Source: Avibacterium gallinarum
GTDB taxonomy: Bacteria; Pseudomonadota; Gammaproteobacteria; Enterobacterales; Pasteurellaceae
Direction: 5' to 3'
Assembly: GCF_002921135.1 (NCBI RefSeq)
Contig: NZ_PQVJ01000011.1
Location: 1 to 64,000 of the forward strand
Length of the DNA: 64,000 bases
In this document: one piece after another, positions 49,793 to 59,898 of the stretch
How positions within the stretch are numbered: position 1 is the stretch's first letter
Layout: each line of letters opens with the position of its first letter
Translations under genes and position numbers: made by a program
Notes under the pieces: model-generated
What the model was told of the DNA's origin: nothing
Database searches by the model: none
What the model saw: only the letters and a program-made list of their open reading frames with translations

Positions 49793-50989
49793 ATGTCAGA
49801 AACGCAACTTAATCCTTATTTCGGCGAATTTGGCGGAATGTATGTGCCAGAAATTTTAGTCCCTGTGCTAAAACAGCTGGAACAGGCCTTTGTGGAAGCA
49901 CAAGCCGATCCCGAATTTCAGGCAGAATTTCAAGATTTACTGAAAAACTACGCAGGTCGCCCTACGGCATTGACACTGTGCCGTAATCTTACCAAAGGCA
50001 CAAAAACCAAACTTTACCTAAAACGGGAAGATTTATTGCACGGCGGTGCGCACAAAACCAACCAAGTTTTAGGGCAAATTTTGCTCGCCAAACGAATGGG
50101 CAAAACGCGCATTATCGCCGAAACAGGGGCAGGTCAGCACGGTGTTGCCACTGCCCTTGCCTGTGCAATGTTGGATATGCCTTGTCGTATTTATATGGGG
50201 GCGAAAGATGTGGAGCGCCAATCGCCGAACGTCTTCCGTATGCGTTTAATGGGCGCGGAAGTCGTGCCAGTGGAAAAAGGATCTTGCTCGCTCAAAGATG
50301 CTTGTTGTGAAGCAATGCGTGATTGGTCAGCCAATTATGACAACACCCATTATTTGCTTGGCACGGCGGCAGGCCCTCACCCTTTCCCTACCATTGTGCG
50401 AGAATTCCAAAAAATGATCGGGGAAGAAACCAAACGCCAAATTTTAGAAAAAGAAGGACGTTTGCCTGATGTGATTATCGCGGCCGTGGGCGGTGGTTCT
50501 AACGCCATTGGAATGTTTGCCGATTTTATTGACGAACCCCAAGTGCGCTTAATCGGCATTGAGCCTGCGGGCAAAGGCATCGCCACAGGGCAACACGGCG
50601 CGCCGCTGCGCCACGGCAAAGTGGGCATTTATTTCGGAATGAAATCGCCAATTATGCAAACAGAAGATGGGCAAATCGAAGAATCTTACAGCATTTCTGC
50701 GGGCTTAGACTTCCCCTCTGTTGGGCCACAACACGCCCATTTACACGCTATTGGACGTGCTGAATACGAAAGCATTACAGACGATGAAGCCCTTGACGCG
50801 TTCCAAGCTCTCGCCAAACACGAGGGCATTATCCCTGCGCTCGAAAGCTCGCACGCCTTGGCTTATGCGTTAAAATTAATCCAACAAAATCCAGACAAAG
50901 AACAATTAATCGTCGTGAATTTATCCGGCCGTGGCGATAAAGATATTTTCACCGTGGACAAAATCTTGACTGAAAAGGGGAAAATCTAA
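49793..50989 (+). CDS. trpB: Tryptophan synthase beta subunit
   Basis: TrpB joins indole and serine using PLP. The 398 residues include the Schiff-base lysine in [17 protein letters not shown], and the PLP phosphate loop [11 protein letters not shown]. Its stop overlaps the trpA start (ATGA-type), so the two are coupled. The gene is directly after trpCF. Confidence 0.97.
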   Translation: MSETQLNPYFGEFGGMYVPEILVPVLKQLEQAFVEAQADPEFQAEFQDLLKNYAGRPTALTLCRNLTKGTKTKLYLKREDLLHGGAHKTNQVLGQILLAKRMGKTRIIAETGAGQHGVATALACAMLDMPCRIYMGAKDVERQSPNVFRMRLMGAEVVPVEKGSCSLKDACCEAMRDWSANYDNTHYLLGTAAGPHPFPTIVREFQKMIGEETKRQILEKEGRLPDVIIAAVGGGSNAIGMFADFIDEPQVRLIGIEPAGKGIATGQHGAPLRHGKVGIYFGMKSPIMQTEDGQIEESYSISAGLDFPSVGPQHAHLHAIGRAEYESITDDEALDAFQALAKHEGIIPALESSHALAYALKLIQQNPDKEQLIVVNLSGRGDKDIFTVDKILTEKGKI

Positions 50990-51795
50990 TGAGCCGTTTT
51001 GAAACCTTATTCACCCAACTGAATGCTAAAAACCAAGGTGCATTTGTGCCATTCGTAACCCTATGCGATCCTGATTTAAACCGTTCTTTCGAGATTATTT
51101 GTACCCTTGTGGATAACGGTGCAGACGCGTTGGAACTCGGTTTTCCTTTTTCTGATCCCTTATTAGATGGGCCTGTGATCCAAGCGGCCAACAACCGCGC
51201 CTTGCAAGCAGGTTGCAGCACAGCGGAAAGTTTTGAATTGCTGGCAAAAGTGCGGTCGAAATATCCTGAAATTCCCATCAGTTTATTATTATGCGCTAAT
51301 TTAATTTATGCACAGGGGCTAGATCATTTCTATCAACGCTGTGCTGAAGTGGGCGTAGATGCCGTGCTTGTAGCGGATATTCCTTTGCTTGCGGCTGAAC
51401 CTTATATTCAAGCAGCGAAAAAACACGGCGTGCAACCTGTGTTTATCTGCCCACCCAATGCAGACGAAGCCACAATCAAAGGCGTGGCACAACACAGCGA
51501 AGGCTACACCTATTTAGTTTCCCGCGCAGGCGTAACCAGTGCCGAAAACCAAAGCCACGCAGCGAATTTGGATACGCTAGTAGAACAGCTTAAAGCCCAC
51601 CAAGCACCGCCAATCCTACAAGGTTTCGGCATCGCCCAACCCCAACAGGTGAAAGAAGCCTTACAACTTGGCGCAGCCGGCGCAATTTCTGGCTCTGCCA
51701 CGGTTAAAATCATCGAACGCAATTTAGACAACCACGCAAAATGCTTAAGCGAACTGGCTCAGTTTGTGAAAGCGATGAAAGGTGCCAGTTTGTAG
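50989..51795 (+). CDS. trpA: Tryptophan synthase alpha subunit
   Basis: TrpA splits indole-3-glycerol phosphate, passing indole to TrpB through an internal tunnel. The 268-residue TIM barrel has the catalytic glutamate in [20 protein letters not shown], the aspartate in [10 protein letters not shown], and the loop [12 protein letters not shown]. Last gene of the operon; the region beyond contains only gene remnants. Confidence 0.96.
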   Translation: MSRFETLFTQLNAKNQGAFVPFVTLCDPDLNRSFEIICTLVDNGADALELGFPFSDPLLDGPVIQAANNRALQAGCSTAESFELLAKVRSKYPEIPISLLLCANLIYAQGLDHFYQRCAEVGVDAVLVADIPLLAAEPYIQAAKKHGVQPVFICPPNADEATIKGVAQHSEGYTYLVSRAGVTSAENQSHAANLDTLVEQLKAHQAPPILQGFGIAQPQQVKEALQLGAAGAISGSATVKIIERNLDNHAKCLSELAQFVKAMKGASL

Positions 51796-51802
51796 AATAT
51801 TT

Positions 51803-52310
51803 TGTTATCCACTCCGATAACGGTGCACCTTCCGCTTCATTGCACTAGGCGGCATAAGTTGCTTATCTAAATGGTGGGATTGACTTAGGGATTTATCCTG
51901 AACGGCTTAAGCCTGTGCGTCTGAACAAAATGGTCGGCACGAGTGGATGTATAGTAGTTTAAAGGCGAATATTACTCAAATTGCATTTGACTTGATAGCA
52001 AAGCGTGCTAAATAAATTTCGTCAAGGCTACAACAACTATCCTTCACATGAAGGGATTGGAAGAAAAACACCCGCTGCACTTTATCTGCCTTGAACTCAT
52101 GTTTATACGGATAAAATTGAGCCTTACGTTATGGTAATACAGAACTTCGTAAGATAAAAGGGAGTGGTGAGGCTAAGTGGCTTGATGAGACATATTACCT
52201 GACGCAAGTCTTGGCTAATGAACTGGTTGCCTTTATTCCTCATGCAGATAGTGTTTGGCGTATTTATTACCAACAACAGGCAAGTGCCGTTTCTTCGCTG
52301 GATTGCAGTG
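51803..52310 (+). pseudogene. Remnant of an IS481-type transposase
   Basis: In three shifting frames the stretch reads like the C-terminal two thirds of an IS481-family DDE transposase: HSDNGAP (first acidic residue), GGISCLSKWWD, LGIYPERLKPV, then YNNYPSHEGIGRKTPAALYLP and the tail IKGSGEAKWLDETYYLT, LANELVAFIPHADSVWRIYY. Several stops and frameshifts interrupt it, and the N-terminal helix-turn-helix part is lacking. No terminal inverted repeats are visible. It is an old, inactive insertion directly behind the trp operon. Confidence 0.7.
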
Positions 52311-52545
52311 TGAATATTGGATCTAAAAAGTCGATGTGCTTACAGCAAACGATAAATACGAAACTCATTACAAACATACTATGGAGCAAAAAGGCTTCAC
52401 CATTGCGCTAAATATATCCCTGTGATGCAGGCGATACCAAATACAATGGTAGCAGCGAACACTGCTTGGAGTACTTATTGAAGCAGGTGAAAGCTTAATG
52501 AAAGCTAGCAAGTCAGTGATCTAAATATTAAGGTATCTAGCAAAA
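52311..52545 (+). pseudogene. Remnant of a filamentous-haemagglutinin-like gene
   Basis: After the transposase remnant, broken frames read VNIGSKK, ANDKYETHYKHTMEQKGFTI, PVMQAIPNTMVAANTAWSTY and EAGESLMKASKS. These look like the haemagglutinin-repeat region of large FhaB/CdiA-type exoproteins. Frameshifts and stops break it every 20-40 codons, so no protein is made. The resemblance is by eye and moderate. Confidence 0.45.
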
Positions 52546-53042
52546 AATATAGCGAATAAAAAATGGCCATTTAACCCTTTGACCTTTTCGGATAAGCCCT
52601 TTCCTCTTGAAAAGCCCCAAAAATCCCTTGGGGGACTTCCCTTTTGTTTTTTCGTAATATTGTCTTGTTTCCAATACAATAAATACACTATGGAATGTTC
52701 TTTAAGATGATAAAAAATACTATCAGAGAAAATTGCGTTTTACCAAAAACCATAAATCAAGTGTCAAATTAGCTTGAAATTTATTGCTAATCACCCCATA
52801 TACAATAAGTCATTTTGTTTAGAAGTGAACTATGAACGATTATGTAAACAACCTTCATCGTGTTTTGTGGATCATTGACACTCGGGAATCAGCATCGCAA
52901 CGGTATAAACCTTGTTATTTCGCTCAAAAAGCCAAACACGACGTTTTTTCACCAATTATACTTATACTGCGCACAGGTTTACCCCTCTGCGAAAACCACC
53001 AAAATAGCTTTTCTTCCCCATCAAGAAAAATTCTCAGAATCC
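52546..53042. other. Intergenic stretch without a confident gene
   Basis: About 500 bases between the remnants and xseA. A hairpin CCCCAA/TTGGGG lies at about 52613-52631. An open frame of 74 codons (52832-53056) has no good ribosome site, resembles nothing recognised and overlaps the end of xseA, so it is not called. Confidence 0.5.
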
Positions 53043-54596
53043 TTATTTTTCAGTGATGATTTGTTTTTCGATTTGCTCAACACGGCTATAAATCACGCCA
53101 TTCATTAGCTGTGTTTTCACCCGCTCCCCTACTTGCACTTGATGAGAATCAGTAATCGCAATGCCTTGTTCATTTTCAGAAATAGAATAACCACGGGAAA
53201 GAATTTTCAGCGGGCTTAATCCGTCCAAGCGTTGGCACAAGGTGGCAAAACGCCCTTGTTTATTTGTCAGCAGTTTTTCTGCGCTAAAATCTAACCGCAC
53301 TTTTAATTGTTGCAAATGTTGTGCTTGTTTTTGTAGGCGGTACGGCAACGGATTATTATTCAGCCGCTCATTAAGTGCGGTGAAATTTTGCTGTTTTTTT
53401 GCCAAATAATGCTGCATCGCCAGCCTTAAGTCATAGCCTAGCTGTTGGATCTGGGCTTTTTGCTGATTAAGCTGTTTTTGCGGATGGCGATTTTGCAAGC
53501 GTTGGCTAAGTTGCTGTAATTTTTGTTTTTTCGCAGAAAGGCGGCGTTCCATTGCCAAATGCAAACGCTGGTGCTGTGTGGTAATTTGCTGTTGCGATTT
53601 TTCCACTGCCCGTTGCATTGCAAACTGCAAACGGTAAGCAAGCTGTTCTAGTTGGGCTTTTTGTTGATTCAGCTGAATTTGTGGATGACGATTTTGCAAA
53701 CGCCATACAAGCTGATTTAAGGCTTGGCTTTTTTCATTAAAAAGACGATCTAACGCCATTTCTAAACGCTGACGTTTATAGTTAAGCTGTTGCAATAATT
53801 CTTGCTGATCACGGCTCACTAATTCTGCTGCAGCAGAGGGCGTAGGCGCACGCACATCGGCCACAAAATCCGCAATGGTAACATCAGTTTCGTGTCCCAC
53901 CGCGCTGATCACAGGGATCACAGAATTAAAAATCGCGCGCGCCACCGCTTCTTCATTGAAACACCATAAATCTTCTAGCGAACCGCCACCGCGCCCCACA
54001 ATAAGCACGTCCACTTCTTGACGGCGGTTGGCCAGTTCGATCATTTGTACAATTTCATCGGTGGCTTCTTTGCCTTGCACGGCGGTGGGATAAATCACCA
54101 CGTTCAGGCTAGGATCGCGCCGCTGTAAAATATGCAAAATATCTTGCAACGCCGCCCCTGTTGGTGAAGTGATCACGCCCACTTTGCGGCTAAAGTGCGG
54201 TAGATTTTTTTTCAAATTTTGCGCAAACAATCCTTCCGCTGCCAATTTCATTTTCAAGGCTTCAAATTGCTGCTGCAACAAGCCCTCACCTGCAGGGTGC
54301 ATACTGTCGATAATCAGCTGATAATCACCGCGCGGCTCATATAAACTCACACTGGCACGCACCAACACTTGCATTCCATTTTGCGGACGAAACGGCACGC
54401 GCAGATTTTTCATTCGAAACATTGCGCAACGCACTTGGGCATTTTCATCTTTCAAGGTGAGATACCAATGCCCCGAAACAGGTTGGGTGAAATTGGAAAT
54501 TTCCCCCGTGAGCCACACTAGCCCAAGCTGCCCTTCCAATAATTGGCGAGCCTGCTGGTTGAGCTGTGAAACGGAATAAATCGCACTATTTTCCAT
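53043..54596 (-). CDS. xseA: Exodeoxyribonuclease VII large subunit
   Basis: XseA forms, with XseB, the single-strand exonuclease VII. The 517 residues start with the OB-fold ([20 protein letters not shown]) and the catalytic domain containing [34 protein letters not shown] and [17 protein letters not shown]. The C-terminal coiled coil is longer than usual (the Escherichia coli protein has 456 residues) because a block beginning RLQNRHPQ and containing QLNQQKAQ occurs twice, about 70 residues apart. The last gene of a leftward run ratA-rnfH-roxA-xseA. Confidence 0.94.
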   Translation of the reverse strand: MENSAIYSVSQLNQQARQLLEGQLGLVWLTGEISNFTQPVSGHWYLTLKDENAQVRCAMFRMKNLRVPFRPQNGMQVLVRASVSLYEPRGDYQLIIDSMHPAGEGLLQQQFEALKMKLAAEGLFAQNLKKNLPHFSRKVGVITSPTGAALQDILHILQRRDPSLNVVIYPTAVQGKEATDEIVQMIELANRRQEVDVLIVGRGGGSLEDLWCFNEEAVARAIFNSVIPVISAVGHETDVTIADFVADVRAPTPSAAAELVSRDQQELLQQLNYKRQRLEMALDRLFNEKSQALNQLVWRLQNRHPQIQLNQQKAQLEQLAYRLQFAMQRAVEKSQQQITTQHQRLHLAMERRLSAKKQKLQQLSQRLQNRHPQKQLNQQKAQIQQLGYDLRLAMQHYLAKKQQNFTALNERLNNNPLPYRLQKQAQHLQQLKVRLDFSAEKLLTNKQGRFATLCQRLDGLSPLKILSRGYSISENEQGIAITDSHQVQVGERVKTQLMNGVIYSRVEQIEKQIITEK

Positions 54597-54598
54597 TT

Positions 54599-55795
54599 TT
54601 AATCCAACAATACCCAGCCATCATCGAGCCAGTTGCATAGGCTGTCTAACAATAATTCCATTACGCTTTCTTTATCTTGCACGTCAAGCATTAAGGCTTG
54701 TAAATCGCCTAAGCCAAGGCTTTCACCATCTGCTAAGCGTTTTAAAATTTGTGCTTCAAGGGGATTGAGTTCATCAAGCCATTCGCCGTTGGCATAAATG
54801 CGTAACGGATGCTCGGTGTAAAGCAATTTGCAATTATTATCTTGTGAAAGCAAACAATCTTCTTCCAAAAGCGACCGCACTTCGTCAGGGTCGTACTCCC
54901 CTTCTGTTGGCAATAATTCATAACGTCTGCTACTTACTGTGCTTGCTAAGGCTTGTTTAAATAACGCGTCAAATTGCGGGCTTTCCGCAAGGCTGGCAAG
55001 AAATTGTTGCTTAATGGTAGCAATATTTTGCTGTGCCAATAAACCTGTGGGTTGAAGATCTGGGCTAAGGCGCAGTGGAATTAAAAATTCGCTTAGATCC
55101 AATTCTAAATTCGGTTGATTAAAGGCTTTGCCCACATTTTCAAAAATATCCGCCAAATTAGGATAACGTAAGCCGAAAGAGAACGTCAGGCAATCATCTT
55201 GCGCCACGCCATAATGGGATAAACGCGAAGGCACATAAAGCACATCGCCGGGTGCAAGCACTTCATCAAGCACCAATTCGCCCATATCATCAAAAATACG
55301 AATCGGCTGGTTCGGTTTGAACTCGGTGGTTGGATCGCACCATTTGCCAAGCTGCCAACGGCGATGTCCATAACCTTGCACAAGGAACACATCATATTCA
55401 TCATAATGTCGCCCTACCGAGCCATCTTGTGGCGCGTAAGACACCATAATATCGTCCCGTTGCCATTGCGGAATAAAGCCAAAAGCGTTCCAAAGCTGGC
55501 CTAATTCTGGCGACCATTGTTCCATATTTTGCACCAGCACCGTCCATTGTGTTGGCACATCAGCAAAATCTTGCTCTGCCAGCGGGCTAACTTTGAGTTC
55601 CCAATTTTCATCACTATGCTGTTTGATGAGGCGAGCGGTAACCTCTTCACCTTGTGCCAATTCAATAATATCTTCTGGCTCAAACTGCCCCACAATTTGT
55701 GGCAGACCGTTGCGAATTAATAAGGGTTTCTTTTGCCAATATTCTTGCAAAAATTGTTCTGGGCTAATGTGATCGGGTAAGCAAAATTTAATCAT
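54599..55795 (-). CDS. roxA: 50S ribosomal protein L16 arginine 3-hydroxylase (RoxA/YcfD)
   Basis: This Fe(II)/2-oxoglutarate-dependent JmjC-type oxygenase hydroxylates an arginine of ribosomal protein uL16. The 398 residues show the HxD iron motif His130-Tyr-Asp132 ([11 protein letters not shown]), the distal histidine His194 (SRLSHYGVA), and a helical dimerisation and C-terminal winged-helix region, as in the Escherichia coli enzyme. The start overlaps the rnfH stop by eight bases. Oxygen dependence suggests it works when oxygen is available. Confidence 0.92.
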   Translation of the reverse strand: MIKFCLPDHISPEQFLQEYWQKKPLLIRNGLPQIVGQFEPEDIIELAQGEEVTARLIKQHSDENWELKVSPLAEQDFADVPTQWTVLVQNMEQWSPELGQLWNAFGFIPQWQRDDIMVSYAPQDGSVGRHYDEYDVFLVQGYGHRRWQLGKWCDPTTEFKPNQPIRIFDDMGELVLDEVLAPGDVLYVPSRLSHYGVAQDDCLTFSFGLRYPNLADIFENVGKAFNQPNLELDLSEFLIPLRLSPDLQPTGLLAQQNIATIKQQFLASLAESPQFDALFKQALASTVSSRRYELLPTEGEYDPDEVRSLLEEDCLLSQDNNCKLLYTEHPLRIYANGEWLDELNPLEAQILKRLADGESLGLGDLQALMLDVQDKESVMELLLDSLCNWLDDGWVLLD

Positions 55796-56198
55796 TGCCT
55801 TGTTCCTCTTGAGTTGAAGATGGGGTTGCCAATTGGGGTACAGATTGTTGATCTTGGGCTAATTGTTTTGCGCGTTTTTTCGCTTCTTTTTCAGCTTGCT
55901 TTTGCGCTTGCTGTTCTTGCAGCTGCTGTGCCGCACGCTTACGGCGGATCTCTTTAGGATCAGCCAATAAAGGGCGATAAATCTCAATGCGATCGCCATT
56001 TTCTAGCACATCGGTGAGCTTCGCAGGGCGGCTGAAAATGCCAATTTTATTTTCACGTAAATCAATTTCACTAAATTGATGCAAAATACCCGATTGTAAA
56101 ATCGCCGTTTGCACCGTTGTGCCTTGCTCCATATGCAAGGTTTTCAAAAAATAACGATCAGGCAAGGCATAAGCAATTTCAATTTTTAATTTAGACAT
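55788..56198 (-). CDS. rnfH: RnfH family protein (UPF0125)
   Basis: A 136-residue protein with the beta-grasp ubiquitin-like fold of RnfH/YfjF: KIEIAYALPDRYFLKTLHME, VQTAILQSGIL, NKIGIFSRPAKLTDVLENGD and RIEIYRPLLADPKEIRR. An unusually long lysine/glutamine-rich tail (about residues 92-136) follows. Usually encoded next to ratA, as here; start and stop overlap its neighbours by one and eight bases. Its task is not established. Confidence 0.88.
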   Translation of the reverse strand: MSKLKIEIAYALPDRYFLKTLHMEQGTTVQTAILQSGILHQFSEIDLRENKIGIFSRPAKLTDVLENGDRIEIYRPLLADPKEIRRKRAAQQLQEQQAQKQAEKEAKKRAKQLAQDQQSVPQLATPSSTQEEQGND

Positions 56199-56629
56199 TA
56201 GGCGTAAACCTCCTTAGCGCGTTGCTTGAACGCATCGATCATTTTGCTGGTAAGATGGGTAAAAATCTGCCCGAATGCCATTGCAATAATTGGATTAGAA
56301 AATTCAAAATCCAGTTTTAAAGCAATTTTGCAGCACTGCTCATCAATTTCCACAAACTGCCATTCCCCTTGTAAAAACTTGAAAGGCCCTTCCACCAACT
56401 GCATTTGAATTTGCTGATTTTCCACCATGGTATTTTGCGTGGTAAAACGCTGGCGAATGCCTGCCTTGCTGATTACCAATTCTGCCGTGAGCTGATTTTG
56501 CTGACGGCTTAGGGTTCGGCTTTCCACGCAGCCCGGCACAAACTCAGGATAGCGTTCATAATTATTCACCAAATCATACATTTGTTTGGCACTGTAAGGC
56601 ACTAAGGCGCTTTGATTAACACTTGGCAT
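56198..56629 (-). CDS. ratA: RatA/START-like (coenzyme Q-binding type) protein
   Basis: A 143-residue START/polyketide-cyclase-like protein, known as RatA or YfjG. In Escherichia coli it was reported to bind the 50S subunit and block subunit association; relatives such as Coq10 bind ubiquinone. The features are SALVPYSAKQMYDLVNNYER, YPEFVPGCVESR and the C-terminal helix HLTSKMIDAFKQRAKEVY. The start at MPSVNQSALVPY is chosen by the family; the frame continues upstream into the divergent EamA gene region with no support. Confidence 0.88.
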   Translation of the reverse strand: MPSVNQSALVPYSAKQMYDLVNNYERYPEFVPGCVESRTLSRQQNQLTAELVISKAGIRQRFTTQNTMVENQQIQMQLVEGPFKFLQGEWQFVEIDEQCCKIALKLDFEFSNPIIAMAFGQIFTHLTSKMIDAFKQRAKEVYA

Positions 56630-56729
56630 TTTATTTATACTTAGTATTTTTCTGTAAAAAAACTTTGCTATTATAGCGAATATCAAACAAAAGTGCGGTG
56701 ATAAACGCACGAAAAAATAAGGGAAAACG

Positions 56730-57146
56730 ATGAATTGGGTCATTTTCGCCATTGGATCAGCATTTTTCGCTGGGCTAACTGCCATTTTAGGCAAGCTCGG
56801 CGTGGAAGGCATTAACAGCAACCTTGCGACCTTTATCCGCACCATTGTGGTACTTGCGGTCGCTGGCGGCATTATTACTCTGCGCAACGAATGGCAACTG
56901 CCCCAACATATCGCCACCAAACCCTTTATTTTCCTGCTATTATCTGGCGTTGCCACTGGGCTTTCTTGGCTCTGTTACTACCGCGCCCTACAACTCGCCC
57001 CTGCTTCTTGGGTTGCCCCGATTGATAAACTGAGTGTCGTCATCGCCATTGTGCTAGGCGTGGTGCTATTAGGCGAACCAATCAGCTTAAAACTCATCAT
57101 CGGATCAATTTTAATTTTGAGCGGTGTATTGGTGTTGGCGTTGTAG
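56730..57146 (+). CDS. EamA-type half-size transporter
   Basis: The 138-residue membrane protein consists of a single EamA (drug/metabolite) domain with about five helices, and closes with the typical SWVAPIDKLSVVIAIVLGVVLLGEPISLKLIIGSILILSGVLVL block. Full-size members have two such domains, so half-size forms act as dimers. Substrate unknown. An uptake signal lies in front; the gene is divergent from ratA and 50 bases before pth. Confidence 0.85.
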   Translation: MNWVIFAIGSAFFAGLTAILGKLGVEGINSNLATFIRTIVVLAVAGGIITLRNEWQLPQHIATKPFIFLLLSGVATGLSWLCYYRALQLAPASWVAPIDKLSVVIAIVLGVVLLGEPISLKLIIGSILILSGVLVLAL

Positions 57147-57196
57147 CCGTTTTTTCGCTACAATAGCCCACTATTTTTTGTCCAGTTAAAGAAAGT

Positions 57197-57781
57197 ATGT
57201 CAGAAATTAAACTCATTGTTGGGCTGGCTAACCCCGGCGATAAATATGCCGACACGCGCCATAATGCAGGGGAATGGGTGATTGATCGCCTTGCTCGCCA
57301 ATTTAATTTTCAACTAAAAGAAGAAAGTAAATTTTTCGGTAAAACGGCAAGAGCGGTGATTTTTGGCGAAGAAATTCGTTTTCTCGTTCCTACTACCTTT
57401 ATGAATTTAAGCGGTAAAGCGGTGAGTGCATTAGCCAATTTTTACCGTATTAAACCTGAAGAAATTCTGATTATTCACGATGAGCTTGATCTCCCACCTG
57501 GTGTTGCCAAAATTAAACAAGGGGGCGGACACGGTGGACATAACGGTTTGCGTGATAGCATTGCTCAGTTGGGTAATAATAAAAATTTCTACCGTCTGCG
57601 TGTAGGAATTGGACACCCTGGTGATAAAAATCTGGTTTCTGCCTATGTGCTAGGCAAACCTTCGCCAAGCGATTGGCAACTGATTGACAAAGCCTTAGAT
57701 GAAGCCGCTGCGTGCGTGGAAATTCTCATCAAAGAAGGCATTACAAAAGCAACAAATCGACTCAATAGCTTTAAAGCGTAA
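57197..57781 (+). CDS. pth: Peptidyl-tRNA hydrolase
   Basis: It releases tRNA from prematurely dropped peptidyl-tRNA. The 194 residues show [20 protein letters not shown] with the catalytic His22, [32 protein letters not shown] and HNGLRDSI. Complete and of normal length. In most relatives ychF follows directly; here a lipoprotein gene is inserted between. Confidence 0.96.
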   Translation: MSEIKLIVGLANPGDKYADTRHNAGEWVIDRLARQFNFQLKEESKFFGKTARAVIFGEEIRFLVPTTFMNLSGKAVSALANFYRIKPEEILIIHDELDLPPGVAKIKQGGGHGGHNGLRDSIAQLGNNKNFYRLRVGIGHPGDKNLVSAYVLGKPSPSDWQLIDKALDEAAACVEILIKEGITKATNRLNSFKA

Positions 57782-57802
57782 ATAAACCATCAGAAGGAAA
57801 AA

Positions 57803-58426
57803 ATGATGAAAAAATCAATAGGTATTATCCTTTTTGCAATCATTCTTAGCGGATGTTCTGCTAGAGCCGTACTAGTTCATAAAAAAGTAAACTACGATCC
57901 AACACAAGAAGCTCGGGTTCGTGTTTATAATTCCAATGGCAACTCGACAACAAAAGTAAGAAATGAAACAAGTTGTCAAGACTTGGCTCAAGATCCAAGA
58001 AAAAAACGGAGCCGAAATCCATTTAGCCGTGAAAATATGTATATTGGTCTACCTAAACGAACACTTAGCAATGTAACCATTGGCATTCCTGCGACGGAAA
58101 GAAGTGTTTCTGCCCTAAAAAGGGATAGCTATACAGATACAGATTCATTCAGAGAACAAGTCATTACCGCCAATAAACCTGTTACTATACAAGCAGGTTT
58201 TCACTTTACTAATGAAGGAATGAATAGCACTCAGTCTATGAGTTGTAGAATAATTGGTGAATTTATTCCTAAAGCAGGCAAAGATTATGAAGTTGGATTT
58301 AGTCATTCCAATGAAGGATGCAGACTATTTATTTATGAATTAGCGTCATTAAAGGTAGCAAGAGAAGATGGCGTGCAAGCGGAAAGAGCTAATGAGATTA
58401 AATACCAACGTTGCACACTTAATTAA
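57803..58426 (+). CDS. Putative lipoprotein of unknown function
   Basis: A 207-residue protein beginning with a lipoprotein signal (KKSIGIILFAIILSGC, lipobox ILSGC). The mature part contains RVYNSNGNSTTKVRN, a basic stretch KKRSRN, and six cysteines, several of which may pair. No family is recognised. An AGAAGG site lies before the ATG pair. It is placed between pth and ychF and is probably read with them. Confidence 0.65.
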   Translation: MMKKSIGIILFAIILSGCSARAVLVHKKVNYDPTQEARVRVYNSNGNSTTKVRNETSCQDLAQDPRKKRSRNPFSRENMYIGLPKRTLSNVTIGIPATERSVSALKRDSYTDTDSFREQVITANKPVTIQAGFHFTNEGMNSTQSMSCRIIGEFIPKAGKDYEVGFSHSNEGCRLFIYELASLKVAREDGVQAERANEIKYQRCTLN

Positions 58427-58448
58427 TTAAAAAATATAGGAAAACATT

Positions 58449-59540
58449 ATGGGATTCAAATGTGGTATCGTGGGCTTACCAAACGTGGGTAAATCCACCC
58501 TTTTTAACGCATTAACAAAAGCTGGTATTGAAGCGGCGAATTATCCGTTTTGTACCATTGAACCAAACACGGGCGTTGTGCCAATGCCTGATCCGCGTTT
58601 GGACGCATTAGCGGAAATCGTTAAACCTGAACGTGTATTGCCTACCACAATGGAATTTGTGGATATTGCAGGCCTTGTGGCTGGCGCAAGTAAAGGCGAA
58701 GGCTTGGGCAACAAATTCCTTGCGAATATTCGTGAAACGGACGCTATCGGCCACGTTGTGCGTTGTTTCGAAAATGATGACATCGTTCACGTTGCAGGGA
58801 AAATCGATCCTGCTGAAGACATCGATACCATCAACACCGAGCTTGCACTGGCTGATTTAGACAGTTGTGAGCGTGCTATTCAACGCTTACAAAAACGCGC
58901 TAAAAGTGGCGATAAAGAAGCCAAATTTGAATTAAGCGTAATGGAAAAAATTCTGCCTGTGTTAGAAAATGCAGGAATGATTCGCTCAGTAGATTTAGAC
59001 AAAGACGAATTACACGCCATTAAAAGCTATAACTTCTTAACCTTAAAACCGACAATGTATATCGCTAACGTAAACGAAGACGGTTTTGAAAATAACCCTT
59101 ATTTGGATCGCGTGCGTGAAATTGCAGAAAAAGAAGGCGCAGTGGTTGTGCCTGTGTGTGCCGCCATTGAATCGGAAATCGCTGAGCTTGACGATGAAGA
59201 AAAAGTGGAGTTTTTGCAAGATCTTGGCATTGAAGAACCAGGTTTAAACCGCGTAATCCGCGCAGGTTATGCCTTATTAAATCTTCAAACCTACTTCACT
59301 GCTGGTGTAAAAGAAGTGCGTGCGTGGACAGTTTCCGTAGGCGCAACCGCACCAAAAGCCGCTGCTGTCATTCACACGGATTTTGAAAAAGGCTTTATCC
59401 GCGCTGAAGTGATTTCTTATGATGATTTTATTCAATACAAAGGCGAAAACGGCGCAAAAGAAGCGGGTAAATGGCGTTTAGAAGGAAAAGATTATATCGT
59501 GCAAGATGGCGATGTCATGCACTTCCGTTTTAATGTGTAA
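58449..59540 (+). CDS. ychF: Redox-regulated ATPase YchF
   Basis: YchF (OLA1) is an Obg-type P-loop protein that prefers ATP. The 363 residues have GLPNVGKST (G1), [21 protein letters not shown] (G3), ANVNEDG in place of the GTPase NKxD motif as in the family, and the C-terminal TGS-like domain [14 protein letters not shown]. It acts in stress and translation-related control. Ends in a hairpin whose loop contains an uptake signal. Confidence 0.95.
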   Translation: MGFKCGIVGLPNVGKSTLFNALTKAGIEAANYPFCTIEPNTGVVPMPDPRLDALAEIVKPERVLPTTMEFVDIAGLVAGASKGEGLGNKFLANIRETDAIGHVVRCFENDDIVHVAGKIDPAEDIDTINTELALADLDSCERAIQRLQKRAKSGDKEAKFELSVMEKILPVLENAGMIRSVDLDKDELHAIKSYNFLTLKPTMYIANVNEDGFENNPYLDRVREIAEKEGAVVVPVCAAIESEIAELDDEEKVEFLQDLGIEEPGLNRVIRAGYALLNLQTYFTAGVKEVRAWTVSVGATAPKAAAVIHTDFEKGFIRAEVISYDDFIQYKGENGAKEAGKWRLEGKDYIVQDGDVMHFRFNV

Positions 59541-59579
59541 TTTTCTGCTAAATAACGCTTTTTAATCGAAAAAATAATG

Positions 59580-59622
59580 AAAAATCTCACCGCACTTTTT
59601 AAAATGTAGTGAGATTTTTTTC
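59580..59622 (+). terminator. ychF terminator
   Basis: AAAAATCTCAC/GTGAGATTTTT forms a perfect 11-bp stem; the loop begins CGCACTT, part of an uptake signal, and a T run follows. Confidence 0.85.
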
Positions 59623-59829
59623 GTCCCCTGAATAATCCCCTTATACAACTTATAGATTTTTTATTCTCTGGCGTTAGGTCATTTATTTCACTCCAGTTAG
59701 CTGCCCTTTACATTATCTTGCCCCCTTACTCGCCCAATGAACAAACTGATACAACGGCTTAAAGCTTAATTTATATAAAAGATAGAAAAACAAAGTACGG
59801 TGCGATTTTACTAAGTTTTAGCTATGCAA

Positions 59830-59867
59830 AAGCAAACGATTGCTTAAAATCCATTTTCAAGTATAAT
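59830..59867 (+). promoter_or_regulatory. PurR-controlled permease promoter
   Basis: AAGCAAACGATTGCTT (59830-59845) matches the PurR operator at every fixed base and is identical to the copy before purC. Its last six bases, TTGCTT, serve as a -35 element, 16 bases before TATAAT (59862-59867). Repressor binding would block polymerase. Confidence 0.85.
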
Positions 59868-59898
59868 GCGCGCTATTTTTTATTACTCAGGAAAGCTT

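Larger units (their letters stand above)
59541..59898. other. Intergenic region between ychF and the permease gene
   Basis: About 360 bases with the ychF terminator, a degenerate uptake signal near 59796 and the PurR-covered permease promoter. No open frame is supported. Confidence 0.5.

Noticed and set aside
52832-53056. 74-codon open frame near the end of xseA
   Set aside because: Weak start signal, no recognised relative, and overlap with the xseA 3' end; noted only as intergenic content.
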